From Aspidiotus rigidus (taxonomy: Eukaryota; Arthropoda; Insecta; Hemiptera; Diaspididae): a stretch of DNA of 64,000 bases. The notes beneath the pieces are model-generated. The model ran no database searches. It saw nothing but the letters and a program-made list of their open reading frames with translations, and was not told the origin of the DNA. Positions 54,712 through 64,000 of the stretch are shown one piece after another. The position numbers and the translations under genes were made by a program. The stretch's first letter is position 1; each line of letters starts with the position of its first letter. Where the stretch lies: NCBI GenBank assembly GCA_035079385.1, contig JAVHKY010000023.1, positions 6,588,001 through 6,652,000 of the forward strand. The letters are read 5' to 3'.

Positions 54712-55161
54712 TAATTTGGTACGATACTCAACAGAGAGATAATAGTGACATTCAGAAGAAGAAATAAACTAATTTGAATAAATAATATTTTTATAATACA
54801 TGAAGCGAAAGTGCTGCGTATCGTGTTCGTTTTTCGTAGCGAAACATGCCGTTATCAGAACCGTGGCGAAAATGTTTTACCCGTGGCGAAAATCAAGTCA
54901 GTGGTGCCATTCGAAAAATTTATAAATATTCTTTTTGAACGATAACCAATTTAAATTGTAGGCCTAAGTGTTCTTTTCACTACATGTATTATAAAAAGTA
55001 CTGTTTGTAATTCGTGTCGAAAACAAACGATATTGGAACTCGCTTATCCACACTCGCTTTGCTCGTGTGGCTACACTGCGCTCGTTCCAATATCCTTCGT
55101 TTTCGCCACTTATTACAAAATGTACTATTAATCATGTACATAATTTATTTCCACATCAGAT

Positions 55162-55431
55162 TCAAAATCTTTCTGAGGAATATTTAGAATTTCCACCTAT
55201 TTCTTTTTCAACCATTCTAGATAAAACACTTAAGTGAGCAATAATATTTATCATTAGTTTACTATACTTTTTCTTTTTGTCTTCAGGTAAATGTTAAATT
55301 TTATCAGAAAGCGGGTCCATTAAAGTTTCATAATTTGATCTTGTTCTATCAAAAGGAACTTTGAAATATGGTATAATATTCTCAAAATCAAATTCATCTT
55401 TATCAACAGAAGAATCTCTGTAGACTTCCAT
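55162..55431 (-). pseudogene. Broken copy B of the 84-codon ORF
   Basis: Equal to 20378-20632 with a 15-nt in-frame insertion near the start and a CAA to TAA change at 55294-55296, about halfway. Confidence 0.5.
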
Positions 55432-56204
55432 TTACATGGTTAATAAATATGATAGAAATCATAAAATTTATATTTGATAATATTAGTGTTTTGAAATGTA
55501 CATAGGTACCTATAAAATTTCATTTTTTTAATACTTCTAACTTAAAAAGATTATTAAGTCTGCAACGCAGTAACCTTCAATGTGCTCATACTAGGAGCGT
55601 CAGCTATTTTCAGTCATGAGCGCTCATAAGACAGCATTAGTTGAAGTTATACCTGTGTATTGAAAAGAGAAGAATGCTTATACAATTTGATCGGTTTTTA
55701 GTCAGGAAACAGATGACGAGAATATACGTACACGTACGCTAATAAGACAGCGTTATTAAGGGAGAGAAGGAATTGTAACGTTTCGCTGTGTGTTGAAAAG
55801 AGAAAAAAATTGTGACGAAATTCATATGACACCAATGTGTATAGATGTGTGAGCCCTGGGAATGAGTTCTCTACAAATGTAATCGATGTCAAAAGTTATA
55901 AACAAAAACCGAAGAGAAAAAAAATTAATTTTGATAATGTCCTCTGATATCCATCATTGATTAATTCCATACTACGTAATTAATTAGCATGACTTAATCA
56001 GGAAAGATTTCAACCAAGATCATCACAAAAAAAATTGAAGAAGTTTATCTGATACTAAATTATCAGATAAGATACAGTACATCTTGAAATAAGACGTCTT
56101 GAAATGAAATATTCTTTCTGTGCTGTATAGACTATAAACAGTTCACTAGATTGAGTGGTACAATAGTTAGTTTATTTTGACATCCCTTCATAAATACGAG
56201 TAAG

Positions 56205-56640
56205 ATGGCTTATTTTTCAGCATTGCCTTTTAGATGTTTTCTTTTAATATTCGTGTCAAAACAGTGTAATTGTGCGATCTTTGATATCAGTGCAGTAAGT
56301 ATAATTGCTCATTAGATTCCTACATCAATAATAAACTTCGTCTATGTACGTCACTGATGTTATTTTTCTGGATTTTTAGGAAGCTAAAAAATATCTCAAC
56401 GAATCATGTGGAATAGAAGAGCCAATCTCACGCGAGAGAGATCTTGCGAAGAATTTTGTTTTGGACAGGTACCTACAAAGAAAGGAATTGGAAAATGAGC
56501 GTAGTCTACATAGAAGGGAATTGGAAAACGAGCGTAGTCTACATAGAAGGGAATTGGAAAACGAGCGTAATCGACGAAGCCAGGTGGAAGAAGAGAAAAA
56601 TCAGTTCTTCAACCGATGTGTGAAGGCTGAGGAGCAAAAA
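56205..56640 (+). pseudogene. Secreted-protein gene, exons 1 and 2 only (copy B)
   Basis: Exon 1 (56205-56294) encodes the same signal peptide as copy A. Exon 2 (56380-56640) is 66 nt longer: the 11-residue coiled-coil unit RKELENERSLH / RRELENERSLH is present three times instead of once. Both splice sites are intact. The match to copy A ends in intron 2 at 57298 and exon 3 does not follow, so the gene is truncated unless it has gained another exon. Confidence 0.7.
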
Positions 56641-57389
56641 GTAAGTCATAATTTTTCTCTCAAAATTAGAAAGTGAAAATCACCCGTTTTGTCTTCAGAG
56701 AGAATTGTAGACCATTTTTAGGAGCTGTGAGCCTATTTTTTTTCGGATTTTTCTTTTTCTATTTTGTCAAAACGTTCAGTGTAGGTACCTTAAAATGGAG
56801 TGAGTAAATTAATCAAATTGCAGTAGATAAGTTATTCAAAATCATTCGTGATGACGAGTTGAAATTCGAGTTTTTTCCGTACGAGAGAAAGTTATATAGG
56901 AGTGTATTACATGTCTTTTCTAAGGTGTGGTTAGGCCTATTTTTGTTTGTCGAATTTTTTCGTCATTCTCTCTCATTTCATTGAACCGCAGTCTGAAAGG
57001 GTTAAGAAAAAATTCAGTTGGGTAGAATCATTTCAGAAGGAGACTAAGTTATTCAAAATTCGTGATGACAAGTTGAAATTCGAGTTTTTCATTTTTCGTC
57101 TTCGGTCTTCAAAGAGAATGGTTAGGCGTTTCTGACGTGATAGCTGTGAGCCTATTTTTCTCGGAATTTTCGTCTTTTTCTATTGTTGAAACGTTCAGTA
57201 CCTTAAAATGGAGTTAAGAAATTAATCAAATTGCAGTAGGTAAGTCAGTGATGAGTTGAAATTCGAGTTTTTTCTATATGAAAGAAAGCTATTTACGCCC
57301 CGTTGAACATTTCTATTGCGGTAGAATTGTGAATGCGTATACGCGGCCACCACTACACCAATACACACGCAAATACTCGTGTAAATGTA

Positions 57390-57725
57390 TGTGTGTTGTA
57401 GCTGCAGAAAAGTTGTAACATCACTTTTTCTCGCACCCCTACAATCACACTACTTTGCCATCTTCTCGCGTATACAAGTGTAGTGGTGGTACAGTTGTAC
57501 AAACACTATTTTGCGCGCCCCTAGTTTGCCTCTAATTGCGACGCCTAACTCGCGTACACATGTGTAGTGGTGGTACAGTTGTATGAACACTTTTTGCGCG
57601 CCCCTAATTTGCCACTAATTGACGAATGACTGGCGTATACATTTCTAGTGGTATGCGCGGAGGCATAACTCCTCTTATACGCGCTTCTAACTTGCGTATA
57701 ATTGACAAATATCTTGCGTACGAAG
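57390..57725. repeat. Tandem repeat of an about 85-bp unit
   Basis: About four imperfect units with GTGTAGTGGTGGTACAGTTG, AACAC, TTTTGCGCGCCCCTA, TTTGCC and CTAATTG blocks. It starts about 90 bp after the end of copy B. The first unit is preceded by an inverted CCACCACTACAC. Confidence 0.65.
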
Positions 57726-58289
57726 AAGATGAAGCAGGAGCTCTTTAGAGTACAATTTTTTTCATTTAAATTGATTATTTTGTCGTCTCAAACAGTAATG
57801 TTTCTTGGAAGGTCGTATCTTCAATTTTTTCAAGCCTCAAGGCAGAAAAAACATCTATTTGGCCCAGTAGTCAGAATTTTTTTCATGTTTTATACATTCA
57901 TTCAACATGGAACTGGAAGTCGAATTTTCCAAAGCTCCTCTTCTCATACAAGAACCATCTGTACAAAGGGCGTCAGTAAAGAAAAATTTATCACAGAAAA
58001 ATCATAAAAAAAAAAAATGGACAACCAAATTCAGTTTGAAATTTTAGCTCAAAATATCTCCGCAACAACGACTTCAAGCAAAACAAGACACTATAGTGTC
58101 TTGGACGAACTTGGAAATGAAACACCATTTCAATTCCTCGGATCAAACATGTCCTCTCTCCTAACCAATACAGTTTTCGAATAGATTAAAATGTCCCCGT
58201 CTCATCAGATTTCAATCTACAAATAGATGGAGCCCTTTTCGCCAACTGATTAAAAAGCTTGTAAGAAAAAAAAAAAAAGAATCTCAAGA
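57726..58289. other. Intergenic DNA
   Basis: Short chance frames only. A T/A-rich stretch; an A run near 58010 could be an old poly(A) tail. Confidence 0.4.
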
Positions 58290-58929
58290 CGTGTCAAGAA
58301 TTTTCCTATCACCCCACTCAAACTTAACTCCACCATCTACGACAACTTCAAAAAAACCGCTTCCGGATCGGACAACATTCACACCTACATGCTTGAGAAC
58401 ATCCCCCCAACTCCTTTCTCCTTTTCTCCCTCTCCAACGCTATCTCACTCCGAGACTCACCCTTTAACCTGGGAACTAGCCATCGTGTTCCATATTTTAA
58501 AAACCTACAAACGTTCCTCCCTCCCCTTATACTACCATTGTATCGCCCTAACCTCCATTCTACGTAAACTCTTAAAAAAAATCCCTAGCAAAAATGGGGT
58601 TTCTCGAATCTAGTGGTACCTGGTCTCCCTGACAATACAGCACTTTACAAGCCATCTTCGACTTTAACCCCCAAATTGAAGGATGATTACATAATATCTA
58701 CCCTCTTGACACTGTATTCTATGATCTTTAGGAAGGGTACCCTCGTTTGGCCACACTATATTTTCTTCTAAATTATTTGAGGTAGGCCTCCGTGGCAATT
58801 TACCCTCCCTTCTCCAGTCCTTTCTTCGTGATGGATCCATATCAGTTAAATTCAAAACCACTAGTTTTCTTTCCACTCCATTTCAAATGACGTCTCCTAG
58901 TGAGAAGTTTAGAGTGTTCCTCTCTGTTT
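58290..58929 (+). pseudogene. Degraded I-type LINE reverse transcriptase fragment
   Basis: Pieces in several plus frames resemble I-clade reverse transcriptase: YHCIALTSILRKLLKK near 58540-58580 (block like YRPIALTS...KLLE), a GLRGNLPSLLQSFLRD block near 58785-58835 and SISVKF...TPFQM near 58840-58890. Frameshifts separate them. The homology is cut off where the second BEL element begins. Confidence 0.65.
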
Positions 58930-59193
58930 TGTGGTAAATGAAAAGTCATATTTTCTGTACAATATGTACATTTAATGGCACACATATATAAATTACACAC
59001 ATTAAAAAAGAAGAAAAGGCGAGCGGAGCATACGAGAACATACCGGTACTATGCGGAAGTCAAATCGGAATTATTACGGTACACGCGAGTAAGAAGGTAC
59101 AAGGGTTGATAACTCTCGCGATGTGTGACGTAACCGGTTCGCGGAGGGAGGCTCGCCATGGTTACGATAAAAAGCGTTCGGACGCTGTTAACA
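58930..59193 (-). repeat. Probable 3' LTR of BEL element 2
   Basis: On the minus strand a GGGGGGGAG purine tract is followed by TGTTAACAGCG, and a plausible end is TTTACCACA at 58930, where the LINE homology stops. The partner LTR is outside the window, so the left limit is inferred. Confidence 0.5.
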
Positions 59194-61368
59194 CTCCCCC
59201 CCGGATGAACCTGTTGAGGGTTCATCGAGAGGAAGCGGAACTAGAGATGTTACGGCGCGGCGTCGCTCAGCGCCGTCAAAGAAAACGTCCACATTACGAA
59301 TGTGTCCGCTGGAGTCTGCGAAGGTTTTAGTTATTCGGCCCAACTTCCACTTCGCCGGTTTCACGGAATCTTCTTTTATGATCACCACGTCGTTTTCGTT
59401 CAAGTTTGGCATCGTTTTCTTCCATTTGGATTTTGTTTGTAGTTGGGCCAAATAGTCACGCCTCCACGCATCCCAGAATGACTCGACTTTGGAACGGATC
59501 AAGTCATATCTTTCGGTTAATCTCAACTTAGTGTTGATATTAAGAGCATGGTCGGGTGGAGTTAGCGGAGCTTCGCCAATAAGGAAATGGCCGGGCGTAA
59601 TTATTTCAAAATTTTGACCTTCTAGATTGCGATAGCAGAGAGGTCTCGAGTTCAAAATTGCTTCTATGCAAGCGAATATTGTTAAATATTCCTCAAAATT
59701 ATAGGACTTGTTCCCCATAACTCTGGTGAGATGAAACTTCGCTGACTTCACAGCCGCCTCCCAGATACCACCTTGGTGGGGCGCTTTCGGAGAATTGAAA
59801 TGCCACTCAATTTTCTCGGAAGTGGCGAATTCTTGGAATTTCTCGCGACTCTCTTTGAAATAATTCTCGGCTCCGACAAAATTTGTTGCGTTATCCGAAT
59901 GAATTTCTCTCGGCCACCCTCTTCGAGAGGAAAATCTTCTGAGGGCGAGTAGATAAGCCTCGGTCGAGAGGCTGGCGGTGGCTTCAATGTGCACGGCTCT
60001 GGTCACCATGCACACGAATAAGACGGCGTAAGCCTTGTACGCACGATATGTCCGGTGGGCCAAACAAACGCAGGTGAATGGTCCGGCTAGATCTACGCCA
60101 CTGCGTGAAAATGGCCGGTCGATATGGACTCTAGATGCTGGCAATTGGCCCATCAATTGGTAGGCTGAGCGACCTCGGTAACGGGTACAGATGACACATT
60201 TCTTGATGACTCGCTTGATGATGGGTGTAATTCCCCCCACGAACCAGAAACGTCCTGCAAAATGGGTTAAAATAACAGCTCGGCCACAATGGAAAAATTT
60301 ACAATGAAGATGGTGAACAAACAATTCGGTTAAACGTGACCTGGCGGGTAATATTACAGGATGTTTGACATCGGTTGGTTGATCAGAATTTCGTAGTCTA
60401 CCACCGACGCGTAGGATTTGGCTAGAGGGATCTAAGAATGGCGATAAAGAGAGAAGCGAGCTAGAATTTTTTAATGGAACATTATTATATAAGGCGTGAA
60501 TTTCTGTGGAATAGGAGACTAGTTGAGCTAGGCGAATCGCTGCAATTTCACCTATCTCTCTTTCGGCTACAGATAATACAAAATTGGTATTTGTGGATTT
60601 GATTTTTCTAGGTACAGATTGCCACTTCTTTTCTATGACAGATTTCTTACAATTATTAAAAAAGAGATACATGTATGATAGGACATTAATTAATTTCGAA
60701 TAGGAAGAATAACGATAAAGAAGTTCTGTAGAAATACTAGGTATATTTACAATCTTATTACTACATAACTCATTTGGAAAATATAAGGAAGTATCTACAT
60801 CAATTATTTTAAAGGTTTTCAAAGTAAAATCGAAATTAATATCATACAAAAATTCAGGACCTTTTGTCCATAGATCATTGCTTAGAAACGACTTTACGGA
60901 AAGTCCTCTTGTAGCGAGGTCGGCGGGGTTCAATTTAGTATATACATAGTTCCAGTGACAAAAAGGCATTATTTTAACAATTTTCAAAACTCGGTTTTTT
61001 ACAAATATAGGCAATTTTTCAGTCAAATTGATGCAACCTAACCAGCCTAAGGCTACAGTGGAATCTGAAAAAGCATAAACATTAGACATTTCAATATTTA
61101 AAACGGTTGCAACGCGGTCAATTAATTCGGCTAATAAGAGAGCAGCTTGAAGTTCAAGCTTCGGAATAGTTAATTCTTTTATGGGGGCCACTCGCGATCG
61201 CGAACAGATGAGGTAACACGCTACGTTTCCCGATTTATCGATTGCTCGGAGATAAACTGAGGCACAGTAAGCTTTTTCACTCGCATCGCAAAACCCGACG
61301 ATTTGGCGCACTTCATAATCATTAAATTCGATATAACGTCGGCGAACGGAAAAGTTTTTCAAGTCCAA
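59188..61368 (-). CDS. Pol, RNase H and integrase part, of BEL element 2
   Basis: 726 codons. RNase H begins VGFCDAS with an IPKLELQAALL helix and a SDS motif. Integrase has an HHCC zinc domain (HHLHCKFFHCGR ... CVICTRYRGR), then a complete DDE core (GVDLAGPF, HSDNATNF, GGIWEAAVKSAK) and a C-terminal DUF5641-like domain (LNENDVVIIKED...WKLGRI). The stop overlaps the LTR. Directly upstream in the same frame is the reverse transcriptase part, separated only by TAA at 61402-61404. Confidence 0.92.
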   Translation of the reverse strand: MDLKNFSVRRRYIEFNDYEVRQIVGFCDASEKAYCASVYLRAIDKSGNVACYLICSRSRVAPIKELTIPKLELQAALLLAELIDRVATVLNIEMSNVYAFSDSTVALGWLGCINLTEKLPIFVKNRVLKIVKIMPFCHWNYVYTKLNPADLATRGLSVKSFLSNDLWTKGPEFLYDINFDFTLKTFKIIDVDTSLYFPNELCSNKIVNIPSISTELLYRYSSYSKLINVLSYMYLFFNNCKKSVIEKKWQSVPRKIKSTNTNFVLSVAEREIGEIAAIRLAQLVSYSTEIHALYNNVPLKNSSSLLSLSPFLDPSSQILRVGGRLRNSDQPTDVKHPVILPARSRLTELFVHHLHCKFFHCGRAVILTHFAGRFWFVGGITPIIKRVIKKCVICTRYRGRSAYQLMGQLPASRVHIDRPFSRSGVDLAGPFTCVCLAHRTYRAYKAYAVLFVCMVTRAVHIEATASLSTEAYLLALRRFSSRRGWPREIHSDNATNFVGAENYFKESREKFQEFATSEKIEWHFNSPKAPHQGGIWEAAVKSAKFHLTRVMGNKSYNFEEYLTIFACIEAILNSRPLCYRNLEGQNFEIITPGHFLIGEAPLTPPDHALNINTKLRLTERYDLIRSKVESFWDAWRRDYLAQLQTKSKWKKTMPNLNENDVVIIKEDSVKPAKWKLGRITKTFADSSGHIRNVDVFFDGAERRRAVTSLVPLPLDEPSTGSSGGEC

Positions 61369-61401
61369 TAATTCGGCATTGTAACTAAGGTATTTTTTCG
61401 C

Positions 61402-63105
61402 TTACGATGACGATATAGGATCGTCCCAGCCCAATTCTTCTCTCCAAAGATCCTGGAGCATTAATTTGGCTCGAATGGTGACGGGCGCGAGAAAAGAAAG
61501 AGGGTCGAACACTCGCGATATTTCCGATAAAAGGATTCTTTTCGTTACAATGACATTTGAATCGTGGTTAGGTACATCTAACTTCACTGTGAAGGTATCC
61601 TCCTTTGGATTCCATACTAATCCTAGCACAGAATGAGATTCGGTTGGTTGGAATTCGAGTGAGGATGTGTTCGCTACAAGATTTGGGTCAATCCGCTTCA
61701 GAACCTCTTCTGAATTGGACATATATTTTTGTAGGGGAAAACCTCCGGACAGCAACGTAGAGTGGATGACTTTCTGCAGGGCGACAGCTTCCTCAACATT
61801 GTCAGCACCACAAAGGAGATCGTCCATGTAGAAATTTCGTTTCATTATTTTCGAGGCGATTGGATTCGACTCTGATATAGTATCGGCTAGGATTTCGAGA
61901 CATTTGGTAGCGAGAAATGAACCTGGAGTGGTTCCATACGTTATAGTATTCAACTGATAAATATCAATAGGATCGGATGGATTTTTTCGGTAAACAATTC
62001 TTTGAAAATCTCGGTCTCTTTTATCAATTTCAGATTGCCTATACATTTTAGCTACATCTCCATTAATTACGATTTCATGTAGGCGAAATTCGATTAAAAT
62101 ATCTATGAGTGCCGATTGAATATTTGGCCCTTTCATTAAAGCGTCATTCAAAGAGATACCACCATGACATTTAGCTGACGCGTTAAAAACTACTCGTAGT
62201 TCAGTTGTAGTACTATTGGGGCGTATGACTAATTGGTACGGTATATAATAAGTTTGCTTGGGTTCTTGGATTTCATCAACTCGTGTCATGTGACCAAGGC
62301 GTTCATACTCTTCCATAAAATCGTGAAACTTTTTTCGAGTGGGAAAATCGGTACGGGTTTCAATTTTTCTAAGAGCGGCGATGGCTCGGTTTTTTGTGTT
62401 CGAAATTTCACTCTTATTGGCTTTGAAGGGTAATCGAATCACAAATTTGCCCTCTTCATTCCGATAGTGATTTTTTAAGAAAAATTGATTACATTCCTCC
62501 TCTTCAGGAATTTTCATTTCTGTTGGCGCGATCTGTTCTAACTCCCAGAATCGTCTTAATTGGTCGTCAACAGACTGCATTGAAAAATTACAGTGTGTCA
62601 TCGGAATATTCCTTATTTGAAAACAAAGGTCAGTGCCTCCGTTTACAGTCCAACCGAAGTGAGTCTTTCGTAATTTAAGACCTTCGATTTGAACGGATTC
62701 GTCAAGGAAGCACATCTCAACATATTCTGCGCCTAATAAAATATCTATTTCTCTCTCATTCATATCTTGGTCGGCTAACTGGTAATCTTTTAAACGGTCG
62801 TAGAGCGAGAAAGAACGATAATCCGGAACTCTATAGGAGAGAGACGAGGCTGGCGCCACGTCAGCGTGGATGTTTAGAGAAAAGGAACTAAGTCGTGACT
62901 CTATTGTGAACGCGCAGGATTGTTCACAAAGAATGGGTTGATTTCCAATGCCTTGAACGGCGAAAGGAACAGCACACTTGTGTGTTGGCAGTTTCAATTT
63001 CCGTACAAACGCGTCTGAAACGAGGTTAGGTTGGGAGCAACCATCTAACATCATACCAGCTAAGACTGAACCATTTTTATACGGTAAACGGACCAGGTAA
63101 AACAA
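61402..63105 (-). CDS. Pol, protease and reverse transcriptase part, of BEL element 2
   Basis: 567 codons ending at TAA 61402-61404. Protease (MLDGCSQPNLVS) is followed by the GAEYV and FGWTVNGG linker. Reverse transcriptase has LRVVFNASAK, a GDVAKMY site and FYMDDLL (near 61820). The end (FDPLSFLAPVTIRAKLMLQD) is the normal BEL linker to RNase H, so the stop is a premature one. The start is an artefact of a frame change: this frame is open a little further upstream, where gag is read in another frame. Confidence 0.92.
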   Translation of the reverse strand: MFYLVRLPYKNGSVLAGMMLDGCSQPNLVSDAFVRKLKLPTHKCAVPFAVQGIGNQPILCEQSCAFTIESRLSSFSLNIHADVAPASSLSYRVPDYRSFSLYDRLKDYQLADQDMNEREIDILLGAEYVEMCFLDESVQIEGLKLRKTHFGWTVNGGTDLCFQIRNIPMTHCNFSMQSVDDQLRRFWELEQIAPTEMKIPEEEECNQFFLKNHYRNEEGKFVIRLPFKANKSEISNTKNRAIAALRKIETRTDFPTRKKFHDFMEEYERLGHMTRVDEIQEPKQTYYIPYQLVIRPNSTTTELRVVFNASAKCHGGISLNDALMKGPNIQSALIDILIEFRLHEIVINGDVAKMYRQSEIDKRDRDFQRIVYRKNPSDPIDIYQLNTITYGTTPGSFLATKCLEILADTISESNPIASKIMKRNFYMDDLLCGADNVEEAVALQKVIHSTLLSGGFPLQKYMSNSEEVLKRIDPNLVANTSSLEFQPTESHSVLGLVWNPKEDTFTVKLDVPNHDSNVIVTKRILLSEISRVFDPLSFLAPVTIRAKLMLQDLWREELGWDDPISSS

Positions 63106-63837
63106 CGAGTTTACGGGAGGGGTTGGATTGGCTGCAGGTATTGCAGCTTAATGATTCCTCCACGTGGCCGTAGTTGTTGGCGTTGGCATGCTGCATCGGT
63201 GGATTCTGCACGTGTTGTACAGGTGCATGGTTTATCGGTGGACGCTGCACGTGCTGTACGGGTGGATGCTGTACAGATGCACCTTGTACAGGTGCGTGCT
63301 GCACTGATGGTAAATTATTCCCATCTAAATGGAGCATCGTGTGGTGTTTTCGGCGACAATTTTTGCACTTTTTCGGCTATCACAATCAACGGCACGGTGA
63401 CTTTTGCTAAAACAATTGGCACAGAGCGAATTCCTTCTCACAATTTTGTAACGCTCTTTTGGAGTTTTTTCTCGGAATACTTTGCATTCGATTAACAAGT
63501 GTTGATCATCGCACGCGTGGCAACTCGTTCGGTGAGAGACTGCGAACGATTTTTTCGGTTGGGAAACTTCTATCTTTTTTTGCATATTTTGGTTGGGTTT
63601 TGGCTTCTGACTGCTCGGGACTTGCAATCTAGATTCGACATTGGCAGCACGTTTTTTCAAAAAATCATTCAATACGTCATATTTTGGGAAATCGGTATTA
63701 TTGGCTAAGGTATTTTCAAAATCTTTTTTCGTGTCGTCGTCTAGCTTTGAGTAGACAATATAGGATATTAATGTATGATAATCATCAGCATTGCAAATTT
63801 TAAGGTTACGTAAGGCAGGATCAACTACATCTAACAA
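63077..63837 (-). pseudogene. Gag C-terminal part of BEL element 2, frame-broken
   Basis: The frame 63325-63837 carries knuckles CHACDDQHLLIEC and LCANCFSKSHRAVDC. The third knuckle and HHTMLH continue in a different frame (about 63363 on), reached by a -1 step in the A run CGAAAAAGTGC. That second frame (63077-63337) goes on through a low-complexity VQH/PPVQH repeat region and ends at 63077, while protease lies in a third frame. Two frame changes thus lie between gag and protease. Gag begins outside the window. Confidence 0.75.
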
Positions 63838-64000
63838 ATCACGTATCTCGGTTTCATTTTTTATTTTCTTGATAGAGAATAAATCATTTAGGTGGGTTTA
63901 TACAATGATTTTCTTATTCATGTAGCGTTCTTGCAATCTTTCCCATACTTCATCATACGATTTTTCGGATACGGTTATGCCTTCAAGGACGCTGGTAGCT

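Larger units (their letters stand above)
27996..57298. repeat. Large duplicated segment, copy B
   Basis: Collinear with copy A (3987-22856) from ACCTCCTGTCACATATAGCT to TATTTACGC. About 10.4 kb longer, nearly all from insertions: TIR elements at 29140 and 30933, a hAT-like element at 30279, a TA-type element at 31393, a LINE tail at 34650 and a BEL element at 42551. It ends in the intron equal to intron 2 of the secreted-protein gene. Confidence 0.92.
58930..64000 (-). mobile_element. BEL/Pao LTR retrotransposon 2, incomplete in window
   Basis: Minus-strand gag (from beyond 64000), protease/reverse transcriptase, RNase H/integrase and 3' LTR. It differs clearly from element 1 in sequence and has a YMDD reverse transcriptase. 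Gag and pol are in three frames with one stop, so this copy looks inactive. Confidence 0.9.

Overview
The window is AT-rich nuclear DNA from an animal, most likely an insect. It carries short GT-AG introns, BEL/Pao LTR retrotransposons, LINE fragments, many terminal-inverted-repeat (TIR) elements and insect-like 5S rRNA sequences. I suspect a hemipteran such as a scale insect, but nothing here proves it. There is no bacterial-style gene organisation.

The layout is dominated by one large duplication. Copy A (about 3987-22856) and copy B (about 27996-57298) are collinear and nearly identical. They are separated by about 5.1 kb and differ mainly by insertions. Each copy holds, in order: a TIR-element-rich stretch, degenerate short repeats, a 5S rRNA gene (minus), a three-exon gene of unknown function (plus), a foldback element, the 3' half of a carboxypeptidase D-like gene (minus), a compact cluster of small AT-rich ORFs that looks like a decayed virus-like or Polinton-like element, and the 5' exons of a gene for a putative secreted coiled-coil protein (plus). 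Copy A is the healthier one: its unknown gene is open and its secreted-protein gene is complete. In copy B the unknown gene has two frameshifting deletions, a BEL element sits inside a coding exon of the carboxypeptidase-like gene, and the secreted-protein gene loses its large last exon because the duplication stops in intron 2. The two copies could be a true tandem duplication or two haplotypes placed side by side by the assembler.

Differences between the copies give dated insertions with empty sites. B only: a 401-bp TIR element (TSD AAAT), a 276-bp hAT-like element (8-bp TSD), a 294-bp TIR element, a 2083-bp element with TA target duplication, a LINE 3' end and the 7.84-kb BEL element (5-bp TSD AGAGT, LTRs identical by eye). 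A only: a 127-bp near-perfect palindrome and a 5'-truncated I/Jockey-type LINE.

The right end (58930-64000) is a second, unrelated BEL/Pao element on the minus strand that runs off the window. Its gag and pol are broken by two frame changes and one stop. It lies in a degraded LINE reverse-transcriptase fragment. The first BEL element has an intact 1517-codon ORF, but its integrase is cut off before the last catalytic residue. The first 4 kb and the 24.3-28.0 kb spacer hold no convincing host gene; the spacer has a hAT transposase fragment.
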